Source: Armigeres subalbatus
Lineage: Eukaryota; Arthropoda; Insecta; Diptera; Culicidae
Reading direction: 5' to 3'
Assembly (NCBI RefSeq): GCF_024139115.2
Contig: NC_085140.1
Coordinates: 427,637,781 to 427,701,780 of the forward strand
DNA: 64,000 nt
Positions 45,318-57,030 of this stretch are shown here, one piece after another (positions within the stretch are counted from its first letter, which is position 1; every line of letters begins with the position of its first letter). The position numbers and the translations under genes were made by a program. Below the pieces are notes generated by a model that ran no database searches, was not told the origin of the DNA, and saw only the letters and a program-made list of their open reading frames with translations.

Positions 45318-45717
45318 ACACTTGGTCGATCCCCCGTGACCGCATCGTGCCTCTTCTTCTTGTACCGGTCGGATCATTATCGAGCACCATCTCAATCGGG
45401 TTGTCGTCTGACATTCTGGCTACATGCCCGGCCCACCGTAACCGCCAAAATTGTACCATGTGGTAGTTCTCCTAACAGTTACAACTCGTGGTTCATTGGC
45501 CTCCACCACCACCTCCATTGGCTTCCATCTGCACCCCACCATAAATAGTCCGCAACACCTTCCATTCGGAAACTCCAAGGGCGCGTTGGTCCTTCGCCAG
45601 CAACATCCAACTTTCGTGGCCATAGAGGCCGACCAGTCTAATGAGCGTTTTGTAGATGGTCAACTTCGTGTGGCGGCGAACTCTATTCGACAGGAGAGTC
45701 CAAAAGCATCTCCATGA
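45318..45717 (-). mobile_element. Captured LINE ORF2 C-terminus, inverted right copy
   Basis: Near-identical inverted copy of 44704-45100, with the same WAGH-type region and the same junction into the arm repeats (CTTTTGGACTCT..CTGTCGAATAGAG). Confidence 0.8.
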
Positions 45718-47744
45718 AAAACCTTGAACTTAGATAATGAGTATTGAGTACTTGATATGGTTTCGAACATTTTGCAAATTGGTCACTTCCCCAAGACACC
45801 TGGAACCTACTGCAGAGTGGTTATGACAGCTGCTGGTTCTAAAATGCATTAAGAAGTATCACCTCGAAAAATATTGAAGTTTGATACCCATATTGATATG
45901 GTTCTGAACGTTTTTCAAATTGGCCACTTCCTCCGGGGCTCTTGATCATCAGGCAGAGTGGTCAGGGCAATTCATCATCCTGAATATGCTTCCTGAAGCA
46001 TCTTCATAAAAAATCTTGAAGTTTGATACCCATATTGATAGGGTTCTGAACGGTTTTCAAATTGGCCACTTCCCACGGGGCACCTGGAACCTACTACAGA
46101 GTGGTCAGAGCATTTGATCATCCTGAATATGCTTCCTGAAGTATCTTCATGAAAAATCTTGAAGTTTGATACCCATATTGATAGGGTTCTGAATGTTTTT
46201 CAAATTGGCCACTTCCCTGGGGCACCTTTGAACTTACTACAGAGTGGTCAGGGCAACTGATCGTCCTGAATATGCTTCTTGAAGCATCTTCATGAAAAAT
46301 CTTGAAGTTTGATACCCATATTGATAGGGCTCTGAACGTTTTTCAAATTGGCCACTTCCCCCGGGGCACCTGGAACCTACTACAGAGTGGTCAGGGCAAC
46401 TGATCGTCCTGAATATGCTTCCTGAAGCATCTCCATGAAAAATCTTGAAGTTTGATACCCATATTGATAGGGTTCTGAACGTTTTTCAAATTGGCCACTT
46501 CCCCCGGGGCACCTGGAACCTACTACAGAGTGGTCAGGGCAACTGATCATCCTGAATATGCTTCCTGAAGCATCTTCATGAAAAATCTTGAAGTTTGATA
46601 CCCATATTGATAGGGTTCTGAACGTTTTTCAAATTGGCCACTTCCCCCGGGGCACCTGGAACCTACTACAGAGTGGTCAGGGCAACTGATCGTCCTGAAT
46701 ATGCTTCCTGAAGCATCTCCATGAAAAATCTTGAAGTTTGATACCCATATTGATAGGGTTCTGAACGTTTTTAAATTGGCCACTTCCCCCGGGGCACCTG
46801 GAACCTACTACAGAGTGGTCAGGGCAACTGATCGTCCTAAATATGCTTCCTGAAGCATCTCCATGAAAAATCTTGAAGTTTGATACCCATATTGATAGGG
46901 TTCTGAACGTTTTTCAAATTGGTCACTTCCCCCGGGGCACCTTGAACCCACTACAGAGTGGTCAGGGCAACTGATCATCCTGAATATGCTTTCTGAAGCA
47001 TCTTCATGAAAAATCTTGAAGTTTGATACCCATATTGATAGGGTTCTGAACGTTTTTCAAATTGGCCACTTCCCCCGGGGCACCTGGAACCTACTACAGA
47101 GTGGTCAGAGCAACTGATCTTCCTGAATATGCTTCCTGAAGCATCTTCATAAAAAATCTTGAAGTTTGATACCCATATTGATAGGGTTCTGAACGTTTTT
47201 CAAATTGGCCACTTCCCCCGGGGCACCTGGAACCTACTACAGAGTGGTCAGGTCAACTGATCGTCCTGCATATGCTTCCTGAAGCATCTCCCTGAAAAAT
47301 CTTGAAGTTTGATACCAATATTGATATGGTACCGGATAATATATACGTGATTGGAAGGATATACATAATTGACCATAGTATCCGGATACAGTTTTACTGA
47401 AATGGCCATATCTCGGATGTTTTTCAACGGATCTTAGCGCAACAGCCCGCATTCAATTTTCAATAAGATCTAGTTTCTAGGAAAATAGTGTTTATCGATG
47501 TAACTTCAAACCACACAAAAATACGAGCGGCAGGAAAAATGTGTTTTTGACATGGCCTCCGAAAATCCGGAACATCTCCGGTGTCCGGTGGCCAGTATTC
47601 GTGACCGTGCATGTTCCTAAATCTTGACTAAATTTGCCGTCGAATGCTTCCGGTTTTGTCCAATTTCATCAATTTATAAAAAAGTTATAAGGATTTGAAT
47701 TTTTACCAAATTTTGCCTATCTCAATCATTTTGCCTAACCCCTG

Positions 47745-47880
47745 TATGTGTTATGTTTGATTTTAATGTTGGTAAACTTGTCTTCAAAAATAGGATTAAG
47801 ATACTTTAGTCTGTGTGGTTTTTAACCAAAGATGACATGAATAAATAGACCTGGGTGTGATGTTAGACTATCAAAACAAA
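47745..47880 (+). mobile_element. Jockey-like LINE, segment 4 (3' end)
   Basis: Continues after the foldback element: VMFDFNVGKLVFKNRIK, then a stop and a short 3' region. Jockey-type ORF2 proteins commonly end with FNxxxxxFDFNxSKxxFK-like sequence, which agrees. Confidence 0.65.
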
Positions 47881-49479
47881 AAAGATTCCTGGAATCAATT
47901 GAATCACAGTAATCTGAGAGAATCCATTTCCAAGTTTTTTTTTTCTATTTTTTAGTTTTTCCTTCCCAAGTTCAGAATTTTTACTTTGACTTGATATCGA
48001 TTTATACAGATTAACCAGCATTCAAATGGATGTTTATTAATGCCTATTCAGGTCAATTTCAGGCTTCATACTTTTCAAGCAATTTCGAAAAAGAATCTTT
48101 TTTCGAAGTCTATGTCGCGAAACATCTTTCACTCGCTACTTTTTTCCCTAGAACAAGCCCGAAAGATAAAACCAAATCGACCCTACTTGGTGATTTCGTT
48201 TCATCATTGTTACGCCTCACTCATTTTTCGCGAAAATTTTCAGTTTGCATTTATAAAAAAATATATATATATATCTGCAACGGGATTCGAATGCAGAACT
48301 CATGGTTGCGCTCACTCTAGTCATACCACCACCACTAAATCGACTGCTTATTGGGGATATGTTATTTGTTCCATAAAGCCCTCTCTTGTGGAGGTCAACT
48401 ACATTCACTGTTCCGAGCAATGTGATAAACAAGAAGGTGGTGATGCACTTTCTTAGGCTGTGAACCATTCCACCGATTCGTTTAACTTTTAGGTAAAATT
48501 TGACACTTCGATGGTTATTTTCCCATCGTGGTTAAAATTTTACTTCGAAGCCGACCCATTTGAGTTTTGACAGATTGATAGTTATTCGGAACGAAATGGA
48601 TTTGGCGTGGGAGTGTCGTCAGATTGGACAAACCGACGTTTGAATCATTGTTTACAAAATCACATACGTCCTTTTAAATAAGTACCCGAGATTTGTTTAC
48701 TTTGCTCGATAGGTAGACGGTGTGACAGTTCAATAGGTAGATTTGGCTTCACTCTTTGCGTAACTCTATATAATAGACTCTGAGTAGATGCAGTTGAGCT
48801 CCACAAACGTCAAATCTTAAATACATCCGATTCTTTTCTACACGGGGTTTGTGTGCGTTCCGTGTAAAAAAAGTTTTCAGTTCGAAATTCGAAAATCCGT
48901 GTAAAAAATTTTTTATGATTTCTCGACGAATCATGCAAAATGGGGCAACTTTGCAAAAATTTTGTATGGGTTTTTTTTTCACGATCGTGTAAAAAAAAAT
49001 CAGTGTTAAAACAGAATCGGGTGTAATTCACACGCAACTTGGCGGGCATTGCACAAAACTGGATGAAACTTGGTGAGATCAACATTTGATCCCAAAAATT
49101 CTTGAACAATATCAAGAAATTTGCTTAACATCGTCAGTTTCAGAAGTTTTCAATATGAAACAACTATCTATTAGCTCTTCTGTATCACTGATTCCATGAT
49201 TTCCAAAGATTTTTTGGGATTCTAGAACGTAATCAGATTTTTTAAGCTGTAAGATCTTACTCAGCAGGACATCATAGCAGAGGCAGACCCAGTGGCTCAT
49301 AGTGACGCAGCCTTCATAAAGCAATTAGAGGAGACTACCAGAATCTAATTATAAAGCAGGTTGAGACAACAGCCGGCAATCGCCTTAGATGGAGATTTTT
49401 CAAGTCGGCTCTTCGAATCACTTACTGTACATAGGAACCTTAAAGCTTAAAATCTATTAACAACAATTTTTATTAACAA
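47881..49479. other. Unassigned intron with a diverged MITE
   Basis: Between about 48050 and 48480, TTACGCCTCACTCATTTTTC and GGGATTCGAATGCAGAAC resemble the nested hAT-like MITE at 12052-12613. At 48600-48690, GGCGTGGGAGTG and TTGTTTACAAAA resemble the outer MITE at 19166-21246. Neither copy has clear ends. Confidence 0.45.
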
Positions 49480-52430
49480 AAAGAATTTGGTACGACCAAG
49501 GGTACGATACACTGAGAACGACCTTACTGTTTAGGTCGTTAAAGTTACAAAATGGGATCGAACTAACTCGACCTATGACTTGGTATAAGAACAACAGCCT
49601 CCGAAAACACTGGTACTGGTGTTGTGAGAGCATGAAGATTCACCAACTCCTGCAAAATTTTAACAACGTAAATACAGAAGGATTGTATGTACTTTATTTA
49701 GTTTTTTTTCCTTGTTGGGTACCTTTTCCACTGCGACCCGTTGGTTGATCTATTGTGGCAGACCCCTTTTTAATGTTTATGCCATTTCACTATTAATTTG
49801 AGTGATTTCCTCTGGCTGATTGTAGGCATTATCCCAATGGTTAATAAGGTAGAATATATCTTAGGTAATGTTTTGCCTTACTGGGAGAAATCACCCATGC
49901 ATCTGATGGTTATCAATCCTTTATCGATCAATTTGCTCTTTTTGTGGAAACGTGCTTCACAAGTACAGTGCTTTCAGAAAGTTTGAGCAGTTTTTGAGTA
50001 ACAGTCTTGTTGGGTGATATAAACCTTTTAGATTGTCTTGCTGTTATTGTGTTTTTTTTTCGGATTTCATCAATCACATTTTTTTTAGTTCTTTAGTTGC
50101 ATTTTGAGGGTACATTTTGAGGACCCACAAGCCCTAGAAAAGGTTTTGATGATCCAAGTCAGGTTAATAAATCTGCTTTTTCGCTACCTTCAATTCCCCA
50201 GTGCCCAGGTACCCAAAATAGACTTATTGAACTATTTTTAGCCACCTGTTGTAGTAATTGAATACATTCTCGAACCAGTTTAGAAGTACATGTAAAAGAT
50301 TTCAATGCTCCAGCTCCAAAAATATTACTGAACCTGGTCGAACAGTGGGCCCCCCAGATTCCTGTATTGCATCATATCTCTAATCACTTGTTCGGATTTA
50401 CCACGTACTATAATTACTGTATCCCATTCTGTATTAGTAAATCCCATTATTTCGAATGCTAGCGCTTCAATGTTTTATAGTAGTTCGTCCACTAGTAATG
50501 ACTACAATAGAGGTGAAAGCACAACTCCGTGTGGACAACCTTTTACTGTTCTAACAGTAATTGTTGAATTTCCATGACTACAAGTTATTTCCCGTTTTTC
50601 TAACTGTTTGGGAGCTGGTAATCTATCTCCAAGATGGTCTGTATAATTTGGTGGCTGTTCAAAAGCGATCCTGGGGTTTTGAGGTGGACACAAATCTGCA
50701 GACTCTGATGGTTGATTCGAGGGACATTTATTAGACTACACACTACATAAAATTGGGATAAGGTTTTTCGGATAAACGAACCTTTTCCGATCCTTTCGGT
50801 GGCTAGAGAAAAACCTTCTCTTGAGAGATGGGTGGTTACGCACACCAACTAATGTCTTTCATCGTGTTTATATTCGAACTGTGTTAACAGCTCAATTACA
50901 TTTTAGTTGTTCGATGAACTGTTAGTGCAGATATTGAGCGATAATGGTTGGCAGCACAAAATTACAACGACAATAATCGGAATTTTGGCAGATCGGATGG
51001 AGTGAAGTAAGTAATTTTGAAATTTATTTAATCGGTAAGGTTCAGTGGTTCAGTGCTCAACACGCAGAAGGTGGAAGATATATACGTACAACGCACATCG
51101 GTATGTGATTTGCATGACAATATTTGTATACATAAACGATATTTCTGATTTTATCCGATAAAACTGATATTGTTTATATAGGTTTAAGACTTTCATAAAC
51201 GCAATCGTAAATATTGCATACGCAGGTATTTTATACAATATTATTCATATTTTAGCCATCTTTATAAGTAGTCATATACGAGTGTGAAAGAAAATAGCAA
51301 TATATGCGATACAATTTATCATTTCATATACGATATGTGGTTTACTGGGTAGCCGCATGTTTCGCCGAAGGGTGCATCGATGAACTTGCGTATTCGATAC
51401 TCAAACATTAATATTCCAATTTGGAATTTCCACTCATCAAAGCTACCTTTGAACATCGCATTTTTATTGAAGTATGAGAGGCATTGCAAATGCTCCTTCA
51501 ATATCAAGAAATGCAGCCAACAAAATCTCTTTGGCATCAAAAGTTTTCCCTATTTTTGTTACCAATGTATATAAAGTGCCGTTATTGTCGATTTTCCATG
51601 CTGATACGCAAATTGGTACTTACTCAATGGAATCGAAACTAGATATTTTGATTTGATGTTTTGATGAAAGGTCTAACACAATTGGAACCCTTTTTATCCA
51701 ATGAACACAACTCGAGTTTGACGCCAGCTTTTGAGAATATAGTTTAACCTTGCTTTGTTGAACTATTACTGGATTTCATCTGCACCTGGTGATTTATAAG
51801 GTTCGAACGAATGTACAGCCCATTCTACATTTGCTTGAGTTAAAACACGACCTGCTAGATCTTGCATATCTGCCCTGGCCATTTGCTGCGCAGTGCTTTC
51901 CGCCATTTCATCAGGCTTCTCCAAATATTCTTGACCTGGTGTTTCCTTGCCCAGTATGAACACTCTTGGTAGTCGTTTCTCCATTAAAAACCGATAGAGA
52001 TCCTAGGAAGTGTACTTGCATCATTAAACTCAATATTTCTGTTGCGTTAGAAGTATTTTTGAGAGTAACAAGACCCTTACAATGATCTTTCGATTAAACT
52101 TTCTATAATCTAACTGCTACTGGAGTTCTTTCAATATTTCCACAGGTGTGCCTCCAGTTTTTGCGTTTTGATTTTCGTAGCTCTGTATTATACGAAGTAA
52201 GAGCTTTTTTATACTCATCGCACTTTAAAGTACGCTTAACTTGATTGAACATTTTGCGAGCTTGTTTCTTCAGATGTTCTCATATTCCACCAAGGGACAT
52301 CTCTATCCGTTGATAGTTCTTTAATTGGACAGCTGTTATTGAAGCCATGAATTATTTTATTTGTTACTTGATTAGCAGTATTTTCAAGATCCTCACATGT
52401 ATTTATAGAGTTTTCATGAAAACTTCCCAC
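49480..52430 (-). mobile_element. R1/I-like LINE relic (antisense)
   Basis: On the minus strand, from high to low coordinates: CPIKELSTDRDVPWWN (post-endonuclease linker), VEWAVHSFEPYKSPGADEIQ (pre-RT), STITALYTLVTKIGKTFDAK and AAFLDIEGAFAM (RT motif A), EKREITCSHGNSTITVRTVK and GCPHGVVLSPLL (RT block with QG changed to HG). The copy is broken by stops, frameshifts and at least one insertion around 50870-51345. The low-coordinate end near 49490-49560 (ACGACCTTACTGTTTAGGTC) resembles the 3' repeat seen at 53163-53369. Confidence 0.75.
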
Positions 52431-53162
52431 GTTTGTTTTCCTGGGATCTCTAAAAGTATCTTTAATGATGTCATTTATTTTCGAATAGTAGGGGAACAGT
52501 TCGCCACTTCATCTCATAGCTCCTATTTTCATCCCATCAAAAACAAAGCAGTGGAAAGGAATTTGGTTTGTTTATTATTTTTGTGATTTTTTTCAGCAGT
52601 GAGCACGCATGTTGACAAAAAGAAGCGACAAATTTGGTGCTGTATTTCTTTGTTTAGCGATGAGATGGATATATGTACAGTGAGATGGAGATCGGAACAT
52701 TTCCCCTTTATGCTTATGACCAGATAACGATATTTAATTGGAAACGTGCCAATTTGTTTGTTAGATTGTATTACTACAAATCGTTAGATCCAATACTTTT
52801 ATTTAGTAGACATTTGATTTCTTTATTTTCCGAATGGAATTGAAGGTTTGAATATTTGATGGAACTTTCGGGAGATTCACGTCCCTCGTTTTCAAATTCA
52901 CATTGGAAACCCCAAACATTCCAAAGAATTGAAGTTGAAACTCAGATGAATAGAATATCGACATGTCTTAATACACGAACCTTGCCGTAGAATTAGTTTT
53001 TGCAATGAATTTTTCTTGCCACAAGGCATCCAAAGATTCGTTTAGTTCTGCTCGTTATTTGAATCTTATTTGAACTAAACTAAACTGCTAAACTTATTTG
53101 AATCATTTTCTCAAAGTTTTGATTAGAAAATTATTTTGAGCTTTTTAGTGGAATGTTTTCAC
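52431..53162. other. No recognised gene
   Basis: AT-rich intron sequence. The repeat TTTGAGCTTTTTAGTGGAAT near 53137 recurs at about 63118, next to relatives of the palindrome below. Confidence 0.4.
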
Positions 53163-53369
53163 CTGTCATAAGACGAGTTTATACAATCCCATTGAATTCC
53201 ACCACTTAATTGTATCTTGACAGATACGTATTTCGACCTCAATAGTAAGGTCGAGTCAAGTACGAGACACTGAAGACGGCCTTACTGTTGAGGTACGTAT
53301 TTCGACCTCTATCAAGATACAATTAAGTGGTGGAATTCAATGGGATTGTATAAACTCGTCTTATGACAG
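53163..53369. mobile_element. Palindromic MITE, arms of about 58 bases
   Basis: The left arm starts CTGTCATAAGACGAGTTTAT and runs through GAATTCCACCACTTAATTGT. The right arm is its near-exact complement ending ATAAGACAG-type sequence (TTATGACAG) at 53369. The centre holds TACGTATTTCGACCTC twice and CAGTAAGG/CCTTACTG. Part of the same sequence recurs at 63140-63240. Confidence 0.82.
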
Positions 53370-53829
53370 CTCAAAGTTTTGTTCGAAAAATTGAGGTATG
53401 ACAGAATTTTGTTTGCGAACTACAATCACGTGGTTTCTTAGCTTTGATTTGTTTACTGGGTAATTCTTAGATCGGACAATAGTGAACCTTATATCTTTAA
53501 CACCCAAAAGGCCAAGCTCTTCCAGTAGGCAAATTTTGAAATTGAAAAAATCATAACTCTGTTTGCTTTCAACCGATCAATGTGAAATTTTGAGACAAGG
53601 TCCAGTTTTTATTCCAGAGTGGTGTCCAGATTCCGTATGGTTCCGGAATTATTCCAGATTCCGTTGGGATACCCCCCCATATGGCATTTGGGGTATTTCG
53701 ATGAAAACTTTTTTTTATATGGATTTTTTTATATTTCTCAAACTTTAACCATAAACAAAGCTTTGCTAAATACGGTTCTATTAGGAATTTTTCAGATTTT
53801 TTAAAGTGCTTATAAGCGTCTTAAGGATG

Positions 53830-55040
53830 TCCCCAAATGCCTCGGGGAAGCCGTAGAAGAGGACATTTGAGTTTTTAGCCCAAAACATGTCATATGACAG
53901 CTCTTTCTTTATGATTTCTCACAAATAACCTTTTGGTTTGTGTCAAAAGTCTGTAAGACCTCTTTGGCTACTTCCAGAACCTCATGGAGTGCCCCGGGGG
54001 GACCTGCAGAAATGAACATTTTCATTTGTTGACCCAAACATGTCATGTGACTGCTCTATCTTCAAGATTTCTCATGAATAATCTTCTGGTGATTCCATAA
54101 AGGACGATTGACCTCACTGACCACTTCCAGAATATTACATGGTGCCCCGGGGAAACCTGTAGAAGAGGACATTTCCTACTTTAGACCAATCGTATAGTGC
54201 GACAGCTCTATCTTCATGGATATTCACAAATAAAGTTCTGGTAAGGCTGTAAAGTGTATAACAACTCATTGGCCACTCCCGGAACACCACGGAGTGCCCC
54301 GGTGGAACCCTTTAGTTATGGACATTTTCTTTTTTTCACTAAAACATGTCATGCGATAGCTCCGTCTTCATGGTTACTCACGAATAATCATCTGAAGATC
54401 TTATAAAGGACAACTTCATCGATCACTTCCGGAATACCACGGAGTACCCGGGGGACCTGTATAAGGGGACATTTCCGAATTAAGATAAAATGTGTCATGC
54501 GACAACTCGTTTTTCATGGTTTTTCACAAATAAACTTCTGATAATTCTGAAAAGTGCAGAAAAACTTAATGGCCATTTCCGGAACTTCATATAGTGCCGG
54601 CAGAGCCTGTAGGAATGGACATTTTCATTTTTGCACTAAAACATGTGATGCGACTGTTCTATCTTCAAGATTTCTCGCGAATAATTCTCTGATGATTCTA
54701 TAAAGGACAATTTACCTCACTGGTCACTTCCGGATTATAACGGAGTGTCCCGGGGTACCTGTAGAACAGGACATTTCCAAATTGAGACCAAAAAAATTCA
54801 TGCGACGGCTCGTTTGTTCATGTTTTTTTTTTACAAATGAACTTCTGATAATGTGTAAGGGAAATCATTCGCCACTTCCGGAGCATCACAGAGTGTGCCG
54901 GCAGAACCTTTAGGTATGGACATTCCCGATGTTAGACCAGAACGGATCATGCGCCAGCTTATTTTTCATGGTTTCTCATGAACAAACTTCTGAAGCCTTC
55001 CTGAAAGGGTGAAAGTCTCATTGATCACTCTCGGAACCTC
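53830..55040. repeat. Tandem array, about 155-base unit, eight copies
   Basis: Each unit includes CATGTCATGCGACAGCTC, TCTTCATGG, TCACGAATAA, CTTCTGATGATTCTATAAAG, GGCCACTTCCGGAAC, GAGTGCCCCGGGG and ACCTGTAG..GGACATTT. CATGCGAC-type landmarks fall near 53890, 54046, 54187, 54352, 54499, 54648, 54800 and 54950. Divergence is substantial. Confidence 0.85.
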
Positions 55041-57030
55041 ATGGGGTAGGTAGGAGGGAACTGTTGGAGTTCCTACTACTGAAGAGAAGCAACAAGGAAA
55101 GACCTTGATTCCAATTTACCCGAAAAATTCCCGAAGCTTTAAGAACATTGTTCTTGCCCTTTTTAAGGACATAGTTGGAAGGGTACCACGATGACAGCCA
55201 GTATGGCACGTTTTATGGAACATTCAGATGTTATTTATGGATCGTTTTCCATTCTTTTATGGATCGTTTTTCCACATTGAACGGTGCAAAGTAAGGGCTG
55301 CCGTTCGCTAACGGAATGCTGCGAATAGCTACGAACAAACATGCAATATTCCAATTACTAACCTGTTCTGTTCATAGCTTATGAATTTACTTCGTGCCAA
55401 TTAAATGTCCCTACGCGATTATCTCTGCATTTCACTTCTTTTCACAGCGTAATTAAAAACAAGTTTTCAAACACTTTGCGGCACTTGGTGAGAAGGCGCT
55501 GCAGTAGTCAGTGTAATGTGAAAAGTTTAATTTCTCCATACTACCTTTCATACAAACTGGAAATGGTCTGTGCTCAAAAAGTTTTTTGTTTTCAAATCAG
55601 CTTAGGTTTCCGGAGGACACTCGGAGCATTGGATAAATTTGATTGGGTGTGGTGACACATGATTGGGCCGTAATAAGTACAACATCAATATTACAGCTAC
55701 TACAATGTTTTAATTGACCGCTACTTCCACTACTTTGTTTTGGGTACTCAACTAACCTTCACCTTAAGAAATTTGAAATAATAATATGCGTAAATATTTC
55801 TGGAATATACCTAATAATTTATTCCTTCCTAGCAAGCCGCATTTTGCAATGCGTGCATGTGAATAAGGCACAACCCAGTTTTGTCTTACATCGGGAAAAC
55901 GCTTGTATTTTAAGAAGGAAGAACTCGGTCAGAACAACGCGTGTAGGAAATAGTAATTAAAATATTTTTCAATATATCGAACAAACACGTGCATTTAAAA
56001 AAGGACAGAAAGTTTTGGCTTATATCGGGAACACGTGGCACATAAAACACTTTGGAAAACCTCGATTGCCGTACACAAAAGTCCAAATTACCGATTACCG
56101 ATCGATTGCCGATTGCCGTAGTCCAAAAGTCTAAATTACTAATAAAAGAGTTTTGAATATTTTTGATAGTGCTACGTCATTATCGTATTTCGGAAAATTG
56201 ACTACGAGAAAACTATGTGAGATAATTTGGATCTTTTAGGTTTGTGTCTATGCCATGATAAAAAACTTATCCAACATTTCGTGCAGGAACCCAAGACATA
56301 AAATATCGCTAGTAACGCACATACACTTTTGGGCATAGATCCTTATGTTATGTTGTTCTACCCGACATCTACCGATCTTTCCCAGAATCAATCCTGTTTT
56401 TATGCTGCGCTTATGTATGTATTATGATCCTTCTTTGTATTGCACATAAACGAATACATCACATCGCTCCTTGCGGAGTGCGAACGAACGGAATAAACAT
56501 AACTGGGGGAAGTAACAACTGGGAACACGCATAGCGACCGACCTACCGTCCGACCGGAGCATATACAACAAACAAAACATAACAAAGCGACACACCGTGC
56601 ATAATTCGTATAGAAACGGATGCTGCCGAGTCGAGCGGGTCCTGTGTGAGTGTTGTGTGTATCTGCACCTATGGCTGACTGCTGCTGGCAGCATATGCGC
56701 TTCCTACCGACCTGTGAAGAAAACATACACACATAGCACATCTCCCATGTTGGTATGCTTCCACTGCTGCGTCGCGCTGCCGCTTATGCAGAGGACACGA
56801 ACAGCATACAGAGCATAGCCGGAACAAGCGATTTCTGTACTTTATTGCGCTTTGTGTTTGGTTGGACAGACGGGTCGGTTTGGTTATGTTTTCGGGTTTC
56901 TGATGTTCGAATCGTTGTTGTCTCGTGGTGATATGCCTTTCTATCGAAGATATTGTATGTCCTCTAAGATCAATCGAATAAATTTCTCAACTCTAATCAC
57001 GCTACTTTATCTTGTTTCGCAATTTTTCAG
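55041..57030 (+). other. End of the 19.7 kb intron, no recognised exon
   Basis: No transposon with clear ends. GC-richer at 56400-56830 with many short overlapping frames and no domain resemblance. Confidence 0.4.

Larger units (their letters stand above)
43690..47744. mobile_element. Composite foldback transposon (4055 bases)
   Basis: Ends are CAGGGGTTAGGCAAAATGAT and its complement, with TA on both sides (43688-43689 and 47745-47746), which fits Tc1/mariner-type insertion. Each arm has a unique terminal part of about 410 bases, then tandem units of about 141 bases containing TTGGCCACTTCC, CCCCGGGGCACCTGGAACCT and TTGATACCCATATTGATAGG (about 4 units in the left arm, 11 in the right). Next comes an inverted copy of a LINE fragment (44704-45100 and 45318-45717). 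The loop is 45101-45317 and contains a transposase remnant. Confidence 0.9.
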
